Positions 1 to 4,663 of a stretch of DNA of 7,651 nucleotides are shown in pieces. The notes below the pieces were generated by a model. That model worked only from the letters and a program-made list of their open reading frames with translations. It was not told the DNA's origin and searched no databases. Source of the DNA: Bacteroidales bacterium (GTDB taxonomy: Bacteria > Bacteroidota > Bacteroidia > Bacteroidales > P3); NCBI GenBank assembly GCA_031271725.1, contig JAISVE010000100.1, forward strand, positions 1 through 7,651, given 5' to 3'. How positions within the stretch are numbered: position 1 is the stretch's first letter; every line of letters begins with the position of its first letter. A program made the position numbers and the translations under genes.

Positions 1-165
1 AAGTATATTATCTATGATGTATCAGGTAAAATAGTGCAGCAAGGCGCATTACATAAGGGGAAAAACACTATAAATCTGAAAGAGAGAAAAACCGCTTTGT
101 ATATTTTTTATTTTAAGACCAAGAGTGAACACGTCGCAATTAAGTTTATTTTAGAGAATTTATAA
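1..165 (+). CDS. C-terminal end of a T9SS-secreted protein (type A sorting domain), 5' truncated
   Basis: Reading frame 1 is open from the window edge to a TAA at 163-165 and gives the last 54 residues of a protein that begins outside the window. The pattern is that of the Por/T9SS type A C-terminal sorting domain: a short beta strand followed by YDVSGKIV, a Gly near the turn (QQGAL), an INL strand, then ALYIFYF and a final short strand IKFIL. In this family the domain directs export across the outer membrane by the type IX secretion system and is usually removed or used for surface attachment. The functional part of the protein is not visible, so the cargo type is unknown. The gene converges on surE with a 13-bp gap that holds no clear terminator. 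Confidence 0.75.
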   Translation, partial: KYIIYDVSGKIVQQGALHKGKNTINLKERKTALYIFYFKTKSEHVAIKFILENL

Positions 166-178
166 AAACTCAAAGATT

Positions 179-973
179 TTATAAGTTCTCTTCAAACACT
201 TTTTTAATGCTTTCGATCTGCTCATGCGCCGTCCAATCAATGCGCACAGGAACTATTGAAACATAATTTCGCGCTAAAGCATAGAGATCTGTTGTTTGGT
301 CTGCATCGGTATCGCGCAATTCACCTGCAATCCAATAATAAGGCAAGTTAAACCAGTCATCCCTTTTAACAATAATATCGTGCCAAACTTCGTTGTAAGA
401 CTGCCTGCCAACATGAATACCTTTAATATCGGAAGCATTTGGAAAATTAACATTCCAGCATATAGGCGTTCCGTTCAGGTTTTCGTTTTTCAGTTTTTCT
501 CTATATGTGATAACCTTTTGAATAATTTCATCAACATACTTTAAACCTTTGCCGCCGTTAAAATCAATTTTCAAAGCATGGTCTGCAATGGAAAAACCGA
601 TAGAGTCTATTCCGTTTAGCGCACCTTCTACGGCAGCAGCCATAGTGCCAGAATATATAACGTTAGTAGCTGCATTTGAACCGTGGTTAATACCGGAAAG
701 CACAAGATCAACCTTTTGTCCTTTAAGAATTTCACCGATAGCAATTTTTACACAATCAGCAGGTGTTCCGCTGCATTGATAAGAAGTTACGCCTTCCTCT
801 TCTTTAACTTTAACAACCCTTATAATATCTGTAAATGTTACAGCGTGCGACTGTCCTGAGCGCGAGCGGTCGGGAGCAACAACTGTTATTGTTCCATATT
901 TTTTGGCGATGCTAACAAGTTCTTTCAGACCTTGTGCGAAGATGCCGTCATCGTTGGCTATAACAATATTCAT
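179..973 (-). CDS. surE: 5'/3'-nucleotidase SurE
   Basis: 264-residue SurE, close to the usual 250-260. SurE enzymes are metal-dependent cytosolic phosphatases that dephosphorylate nucleoside 5'- and 3'-monophosphates, and some act on short polyphosphate; they are linked to stationary-phase survival. The N-terminus carries the family signature NDDGI at residues 7-11, with metal ligands D8 and D9. Further family positions are S39 in RSRSGQSH, the CSGTPADC segment at 67-74, and N96 in SGINHGSN. The frame is open upstream to an ATG at 1033, but SurE proteins normally begin MNI(L/V)xxNDDG, so the ATG at 971-973 is chosen. The longer version would add 20 unrelated residues and run across the hairpin at 1001-1023. 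No good TAnnTTTG box lies directly upstream, so transcription may partly be read-through from the tRNA cluster. Confidence 0.95.
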   Translation of the reverse strand: MNIVIANDDGIFAQGLKELVSIAKKYGTITVVAPDRSRSGQSHAVTFTDIIRVVKVKEEEGVTSYQCSGTPADCVKIAIGEILKGQKVDLVLSGINHGSNAATNVIYSGTMAAAVEGALNGIDSIGFSIADHALKIDFNGGKGLKYVDEIIQKVITYREKLKNENLNGTPICWNVNFPNASDIKGIHVGRQSYNEVWHDIIVKRDDWFNLPYYWIAGELRDTDADQTTDLYALARNYVSIVPVRIDWTAHEQIESIKKVFEENL

Positions 974-1000
974 AGATTTATAATTTGATAGCGTATTATA

Positions 1001-1023
1001 CAAAACGCAGCTAATTGCTGCGT
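1001..1023 (-). terminator. Terminator-like hairpin between tRNA-Arg and surE
   Basis: On the minus strand a perfect 7-bp stem (ACGCAGC with GCTGCGT, five-base AATTA loop) is followed by TTTG. It lies about 30 nt past the 3' end of tRNA-Arg and 28 nt before the surE start. The position suits the end of the tRNA transcript, but the T-run is short, so termination may be partial. It could also act as a 5' leader hairpin for surE. Confidence 0.5.
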
Positions 1024-1053
1024 CTGCGGGCACTTGACATGCCTTTCTTTAAG

Positions 1054-1127
1054 TGATTCCGGGGCGATTCGAACGCCCGACCCACAGCTTAGAAGGCTGT
1101 TGCTCTATCCAGCTGAGCTACGGAACC
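1054..1127 (-). tRNA. tRNA-Arg (anticodon UCU)
   Basis: A complete 74-nt cloverleaf on the minus strand. The acceptor GGTTCCG pairs with CGGAATC (one G-U), followed by discriminator A. The D arm is GCTC/GAGC. The anticodon stem ACAGC/GCTGT encloses loop CTTCTAA, so the anticodon is UCU, reading AGA. The T arm is GGGCG TTCGAAT CGCCC. The 3' CCA is not encoded; ACTT follows instead. No TAnnTTTG promoter lies directly upstream, where the palindromic element sits, so it is probably co-transcribed with the upstream tRNAs. Confidence 0.97.
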
Positions 1128-1134
1128 CTATTAC

Positions 1135-1256
1135 GAAAACTCATACAAGTCCGAATCTTTGCGTTGCGCTACGTTTGAGGCTCGGTCACGTACTTTAGTA
1201 CGCTCCCTTCGCCACTGCACTTGCGCGCCTTAATCTTCAGGCTTTTATGAGTTTTC
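1135..1256. repeat. 122-bp imperfect palindrome between tRNA-Leu and tRNA-Arg (MITE/REP-like)
   Basis: The sequence is symmetric about 1195/1196. The outer arms start with an uninterrupted 11-bp match, GAAAACTCATA at 1135-1145 against TATGAGTTTTC at 1246-1256. Pairing continues with few mismatches to about 1155/1236, giving an arm of roughly 21 bp. The exact centre is a second hairpin, CGTAC-TTTA-GTACG (1189-1202). The roughly 30-bp stretches between arm and centre pair poorly and are more GC-rich than the surroundings. There is no ORF and no obvious target-site duplication. It fills nearly all of the 150-bp spacer between the two tRNA genes. Its origin as a dispersed repeat is inference. Confidence 0.7.
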
Positions 1257-1277
1257 TCTCTGCCGACCTAAATAAAG

Positions 1278-1362
1278 TACCTCGAGCGGGAATTGAACCC
1301 GCACTCCTTCATCAGGAACAGGATTTTAAGTCCTGCGTGTCTACCTATTCCACCATCGAGGC
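1278..1362 (-). tRNA. tRNA-Leu (anticodon UAA)
   Basis: An 85-nt class II tRNA on the minus strand with a long variable arm. The acceptor GCCTCGA pairs with TCGAGGT (G-U closing pair), followed by discriminator A. The anticodon stem CAGGA/TCCTG encloses loop CTTAAAA, so the anticodon is UAA, reading UUA. The variable arm follows as TTCCTGATGAAGGAGT, and the T arm is GCGGG TTCAATT CCCGC. CCA is not encoded. Its 5' end is only 37 nt from the end of tRNA-Gly, and a hairpin terminator occupies that gap. Confidence 0.97.
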
Positions 1363-1368
1363 TTGAAC

Positions 1369-1398
1369 AAAAAAACCCGAAACAACTATTCGGGTTTT
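1369..1398 (-). terminator. Strong intrinsic-terminator-like hairpin directly after tRNA-Gly
   Basis: On the minus strand a perfect 10-bp stem (AAAACCCGAA with TTCGGGTTTT, 7-nt loop) runs into further Ts, so that seven consecutive Ts follow the CGGG. It begins one base after the tRNA-Gly discriminator. By form it is the most convincing terminator in the window, yet two more tRNA genes lie downstream on the same strand. On the plus strand the T-run is only four bases, so leftward termination is the likely direction. Confidence 0.8.
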
Positions 1399-1399
1399 G

Positions 1400-1472
1400 A
1401 GCGGAAAACGAGACTCGAACTCGCGACCCTAACCTTGGCAAGGTTATGCTCTACCAACTGAGCTACTTCCGC
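1400..1472 (-). tRNA. tRNA-Gly (anticodon GCC)
   Basis: A 73-nt cloverleaf on the minus strand. The acceptor GCGGAAG pairs with TTTCCGC (one G-U), with discriminator U. The D arm is GCTC/GAGC. The anticodon stem TAACC/GGTTA encloses loop TTGCCAA, so the anticodon is GCC, reading GGC and GGU. The T arm carries TTCGAGT. CCA is not encoded. This is the promoter-proximal gene of the Gly-Leu-Arg cluster, and a matching promoter lies 36 nt upstream. Confidence 0.97.
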
Positions 1473-1507
1473 TTATTAATAGGAAACGGTTTCCGTTTTG
1501 AGGGTTG

Positions 1508-1539
1508 CAAAGTTAATATAAATTATTCAAAAATGCAAA
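1508..1539 (-). promoter_or_regulatory. Bacteroidota primary-sigma promoter for the tRNA cluster
   Basis: On the minus strand TTTG (1536-1539) is followed by exactly 20 nt and then TAACTTTG (1508-1515). This matches the -33 TTTG / -7 TAnnTTTG consensus described for Bacteroides, which has a 19-21 nt spacer. The expected start is near 1502, leaving a leader of about 30 nt before tRNA-Gly. That leader can form a 6-bp stem with a 3-nt loop (AAACGG/CCGTTT, 1484-1498). Confidence 0.85.
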
Positions 1540-1551
1540 CTCGCTCGTAGA

Positions 1552-1569
1552 ATAAGCCTTAAAGCTTAT
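1552..1569 (-). terminator. Weak hairpin downstream of the DUF3078 gene
   Basis: A 6-bp inverted repeat (ATAAGC/GCTTAT, 6-nt loop) lies 22 nt past the stop codon of the DUF3078 gene and just before the tRNA promoter. No clear T-run follows on the minus strand, so its role as a terminator is a guess from position only. Confidence 0.3.
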
Positions 1570-1591
1570 CAAAATATCAACCCGTAAATCT

Positions 1592-2563
1592 TTATCCTTT
1601 GTGCTTGCGTTTGGTTGGAGGTTTAGTGCTGTCAAAAGCATACACAAGTCCAACCGTAATCATTTCCTTAAACTGTACTTTTGGTCCGGTAATACTACCA
1701 TCGGCATCAACATGTCTAACTTTATCATCATATTTAAGGTTAGTATTAACAGTTGCACTTAGGAATGAATTAACTTTCATTAACAAAAGTACATTCCAAT
1801 CAACAACAAAATTCCCGAAGTCTTCCTTACTGTAAGGAGTAAACAAAGATAAAGCCGATTGTAACGTTACATTTTTACAAATTGTTGCGTTAACCGATGC
1901 TTTTGCCGAGAAACCCAACTCTGCAAGAATTTTATCGCCCGGATTTTTAAGACCGTAAGATGCCCTGTTTGACAAGAAAGTGTCAAGTACAAAGGTAGTT
2001 CTGCCTGTAAGGGGTGCCATATAAGCAGAGAAAATATTTTTATAATGATAGTCGATACCGACTGAAGCATTAAGGTAACCCGGAGCCATCCATGTAGAGA
2101 TATAATCAGCATCTCCAATGGTTTTATAACCGTTGTCATATTGAGTTTGAAAGTCTAAGGAAACTGTGTATAGCCAAATATTTTTCTTTTGTGTTTTTTC
2201 TATTCTGTAACCATATTTAGAGGCAACAAACAGTTTGTCCACTGTTTTGTTGAACTTTTGAGATGGAGTCCACATCATGCCGTACTCTGTTTGCAAGAGA
2301 CTCTCCCAATTATGTCCGTCTTTAGTATAAGTTGCATTTAAGTTTGCAACAACGTTGCCGGAAACAGAGTTTTCACCACCCGCACTCCAATTGGTAAATG
2401 TAGTTTGTGCCGCATTAAAGCCTGTTAAAGTTTTAAACACCCAGTATTTGGGCTTTGGAGTGGTGTCTGCCGACATGCTTCCCGCCTCTGTAGGCGTGGC
2501 ATCTTGTGCGTAATTAGATCCGCAAATAGCCAAAATTATAAGCAGAAAATAAATTTTGCGCAT
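1592..2563 (-). CDS. DUF3078 family outer-membrane beta-barrel protein
   Basis: 323 residues. A typical signal peptide (MRKI, then a hydrophobic core YFLLIILAIC) is probably cleaved after A19 (NYA/QD). A Thr/Pro-rich linker to about residue 40 leads into the barrel. The DUF3078 hallmark near residues 53-67 is present (QTTFTNWSAGGENS), followed by alternating strands rich in Tyr, Trp and Asn, such as NATYTKDGHNW and WLYTVSLDFQTQYDNGY. The last predicted strand, ITVGLVYAF, ends in Phe as barrels do, but a 13-residue basic tail (DSTKPPTKRKHKG) follows. DUF3078 proteins are common in Bacteroidota and have no assigned function. Transcription can start from the TACATTTG box at 2587-2594, leaving a leader of about 17 nt. 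It is divergent from the DAHP synthase gene. The family call is from motif recognition; substrate or role is unknown. Confidence 0.88.
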   Translation of the reverse strand: MRKIYFLLIILAICGSNYAQDATPTEAGSMSADTTPKPKYWVFKTLTGFNAAQTTFTNWSAGGENSVSGNVVANLNATYTKDGHNWESLLQTEYGMMWTPSQKFNKTVDKLFVASKYGYRIEKTQKKNIWLYTVSLDFQTQYDNGYKTIGDADYISTWMAPGYLNASVGIDYHYKNIFSAYMAPLTGRTTFVLDTFLSNRASYGLKNPGDKILAELGFSAKASVNATICKNVTLQSALSLFTPYSKEDFGNFVVDWNVLLLMKVNSFLSATVNTNLKYDDKVRHVDADGSITGPKVQFKEMITVGLVYAFDSTKPPTKRKHKG

Positions 2564-2569
2564 AGTGTT

Positions 2570-2603
2570 TTTGTATTTATGAACTACAAATGTACTAAAT
2601 TTG
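2570..2603 (+). promoter_or_regulatory. Promoter of the DAHP synthase/chorismate mutase gene
   Basis: TTTG (2570-2573) and TAAATTTG (2596-2603) match the Bacteroides -33/-7 boxes, with a spacer of 22 nt, slightly long. Only six bases separate the -7 box from the ATG at 2610, so the transcript would be leaderless or nearly so. The -7 box lies one base from the -7 box of the opposing gene. Confidence 0.6.
2587..2594 (-). promoter_or_regulatory. -7 box of the DUF3078 gene
   Basis: The minus strand reads TACATTTG, a full match to TAnnTTTG, 23 nt before the start codon, so a short leader of about 17 nt is expected. No convincing TTTG is present 19-21 nt upstream. This box and the plus-strand -7 box together form an inverted repeat (CTACAAAT at 2584-2591, ATTTGTAG at 2599-2606). 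Confidence 0.5.
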
Positions 2604-2609
2604 TAGATT

Positions 2610-3665
2610 ATGTTAGAAAATAAATTTAGATTAGTGGCTGGTCCTTGTAGCGCCGAAAGTTTTGAACAGTTAGATATTGTAGCAAAGGAAGTAAAACGTG
2701 CAAAGCATTTTTATGCTTTTCGTGCCGGAATATGGAAACCGAGAACCTCACCCGGTTGTTTTGAGGGTTATGGCGAAACAGCCCTGCAATGGCTTGCCGA
2801 AATAAAAAAGAAACACAATATTCCTACAATGGTAGAAGTGGCATCGGCGGAGCACGTTTCGCTCTGTATGCAATATGATGTGGATATATTGTGGATAGGC
2901 GCAAGAACAACAGGCAGTCCCTTTGCCGTACAGGAAATAGCTGAGGCTATGGCTGCTTTCCCTAATATTCCGATATGGGTAAAAAACCCTATTTCACCTG
3001 ACTTTGCACTTTGGATAGGTGCCATAGAACGTTTGCAGGTGGCAGGCATAAAAAATATAGGAGCAATACACCGTGGTTTTCGTCAATATAACTTTAAGCC
3101 CTATCGCAACGCTCCAATGTGGGAACTTATGCTTGATTTAAGACGTCAAAAACCGGAAGTGCCTGTTATTTGCGACCCCAGCCATATAGCAGGCGACAGC
3201 CAATATATAGAATGTTTATGCCAAACGGCAATTAACATGGAAACAAGCGGACTTATGCTTGAAGTGCATCCTGAGCCTGAAAAAGCATTAAGCGACAGTA
3301 AGCAGCAAATTACGCCTGAACGGTTTTTTGAAATATACTCTTCTCTTATTTTTCGCAATGACGATACATGTATAGACAAAATCGAACAGTATCGCACCAT
3401 ACTTTCAGGTGTGGACAACGAGTTACTCTCGTTACTCGCTCATAGAATGAAACTCATAGCCGAAATGGGAGAAATAAAAAAGAGTGAAAATATGAGTGTT
3501 TTGCAGCTTAACCACTGGAATAAAATGTTGGAGCATTACGATAAGCAATGTGATAAACTCGGCTTAAACAAAGAGTTTATGAACAGAGTTCTATCGCTTA
3601 TTCATACTGAATCTGTTCGTATTCAAAATGAAATTTTTGCCGAAAGCGATAAAGGCAACAATTAA
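2610..3665 (+). CDS. Bifunctional 3-deoxy-7-phosphoheptulonate synthase / chorismate mutase (type II)
   Basis: 351 residues, the normal length for this fusion. Residues 1 to about 245 form a type I-beta (KDO8P-synthase-like) DAHP synthase, which condenses phosphoenolpyruvate with erythrose 4-phosphate at the entry to the shikimate pathway. Visible active-site motifs are GPCS (11-14, metal ligand C13), KPRTSP (43-48), IGART (96-100), KNP (125-127), HRGF (154-157), DPSH (189-192, H192), E218 in MLEVH, and D229. Residues from about 255 to 345 are an AroQ-type chorismate mutase (chorismate to prephenate), with R262, R279, K290 and Q339 at the expected catalytic positions. In the Prevotella fusion of this type the mutase domain confers inhibition by prephenate; similar control is likely here but inferred. 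The ATG is fixed by the promoter only six bases upstream. The gene ends in a 4-bp tail-to-tail overlap with the LiaF-like gene. Confidence 0.95.
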   Translation: MLENKFRLVAGPCSAESFEQLDIVAKEVKRAKHFYAFRAGIWKPRTSPGCFEGYGETALQWLAEIKKKHNIPTMVEVASAEHVSLCMQYDVDILWIGARTTGSPFAVQEIAEAMAAFPNIPIWVKNPISPDFALWIGAIERLQVAGIKNIGAIHRGFRQYNFKPYRNAPMWELMLDLRRQKPEVPVICDPSHIAGDSQYIECLCQTAINMETSGLMLEVHPEPEKALSDSKQQITPERFFEIYSSLIFRNDDTCIDKIEQYRTILSGVDNELLSLLAHRMKLIAEMGEIKKSENMSVLQLNHWNKMLEHYDKQCDKLGLNKEFMNRVLSLIHTESVRIQNEIFAESDKGNN

Positions 3666-4600
3666 TATCTCACAACTTCCAAATTCGATACGGCACCTTC
3701 AAATTTTACAAACACTGTCTTTGTGGACGTAGCAAAGTTTTCTGTTTGAAAAGCACCATCAACCTTGGTAAATTCAGGCAGTTCTTTTTCTACAAGAAAT
3801 CCTTCGCTAACAACTTTACAACCGCTATTCTTAGGAATGCGTAAGGTTATATCGCCTGCACCTGCCTCAATTTCTACGTTTACTTTATCCATTTTATCGC
3901 CAAGTGTTACTTCTACCGAAGACGCACCCGTTTCAATATCTAATTTCTGCACTTTGTATGCTGATATATCAAGATTCGATGCCACTGCTCCAAGTTCCAA
4001 TGAAAGCTCATAGATAGAAGTGTTGTTTAGAGCCATTTCCAAATTGAAACTGCCTTTATCTTCATTTCCTTTTACAAAAATCTTTTTCTCTTTAACATCC
4101 GCAGAAATACTTTCTTTTAACTCATCATTCTTATAAATGTCCAAGTTATTTCCGGTGATTTTTCCTGTTGCATTCAAGGCTGCGGCACCGGCAGCAACTT
4201 CCAACTCTACAACACCGTTCTCTCTTATTTCTACATCAAATTCGGCTCTCATACCACCATGATAAACCAAACCGCGATGTTCTGCTCTAAAATGATGATT
4301 GCCACAATGTCTTTCATGATGTCTATCTTTACCCCCTGTAAAAATAACCAAGAGCAAAAACACTAAAAAGCAAACAGCAATTGTAATAATTTTTGCTGTC
4401 TTATTCTTTATAAGCAATGTTGCTCCGCATATAATCAAACCGAAAGGAATGATATATCGAATAATGTTACTGAAAGATAAATTAATGCAATCAAGTGCAC
4501 AAAGCAGCCAAATAATACCGGCCGCAATAAGTATCATACCCCAAGTAAACGAAGCACTGATTTTTTTGTTTTCCTTAACGGGTTTTTCATTATTTTCCAT
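3662..4600 (-). CDS. LiaF-like / toast-rack membrane protein with His-rich linker
   Basis: 312 residues. A short polar N-terminus (1-16) precedes three hydrophobic segments at about 18-38, 46-65 and 70-89. The first resembles the LiaI/LiaF-type transmembrane region (WGMILIAAGIIWLL). Residues 91-115 form an unusual His-rich linker with seven His and one Cys (HHERHC, NHH). From about 117 to 255 come repeated beta strands of the toast-rack / DUF4097-like kind: VELEVAAGAAALNATG, LELGAVASNLDIS, IETGASSVEVTLG and VEIEAGAGDITLRIP. In Firmicutes, LiaF proteins of this layout modulate a cell-envelope-stress histidine kinase. Here the gene lies 63 bp downstream of a histidine kinase on the same strand, which suggests but does not prove a comparable partnership. 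No signal peptide apart from the first membrane segment is seen. Confidence 0.75.
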   Translation of the reverse strand: MENNEKPVKENKKISASFTWGMILIAAGIIWLLCALDCINLSFSNIIRYIIPFGLIICGATLLIKNKTAKIITIAVCFLVFLLLVIFTGGKDRHHERHCGNHHFRAEHRGLVYHGGMRAEFDVEIRENGVVELEVAAGAAALNATGKITGNNLDIYKNDELKESISADVKEKKIFVKGNEDKGSFNLEMALNNTSIYELSLELGAVASNLDISAYKVQKLDIETGASSVEVTLGDKMDKVNVEIEAGAGDITLRIPKNSGCKVVSEGFLVEKELPEFTKVDGAFQTENFATSTKTVFVKFEGAVSNLEVVRY

Positions 4601-4663
4601 AATTGTAGATTTTAGATTTATACTTGTAGATTTACTTGGCGAATTTACGAATTTATTGATAAA
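4601..4663 (-). other. Kinase/LiaF-like intergenic gap with short direct repeats
   Basis: Plus-strand TAGATTT occurs three times (4606-4612, 4613-4619, 4627-4633). The first and third copies are part of a 10-bp repeat, TTGTAGATTT, whose copies start 21 bp apart. Next to them an 8-bp unit, CGAATTTA, is tandemly duplicated (4640-4655). On the minus strand each copy reads TAAATTCG, one mismatch from the TAnnTTTG -7 box. No hairpin terminator is seen, so kinase transcription could continue into the LiaF-like gene. Confidence 0.4.

Noticed and set aside
974..1033. A 20-residue N-terminal extension of surE from the ATG at 1033
   Set aside because: The family starts at MNI followed by the NDDG motif. 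The extension has no family similarity and spans the hairpin at 1001-1023.
1128..1277. Small protein, integrase attachment site or riboswitch in the Leu-Arg tRNA spacer
   Set aside because: There is no ORF, no duplicated tRNA 3' end and no integrase gene nearby. The palindrome accounts for the visible structure.
1867..2139. Minus-strand 90-codon ORF inside the DUF3078 gene in another frame
   Set aside because: It overlaps conserved barrel strands in the supported frame and has no independent evidence.
2768..3049. Minus-strand ORF opposite the DAHP synthase domain, and a similar one at 3146-3418
   Set aside because: Both lie wholly inside a well-supported gene on the other strand and show no recognisable motifs.
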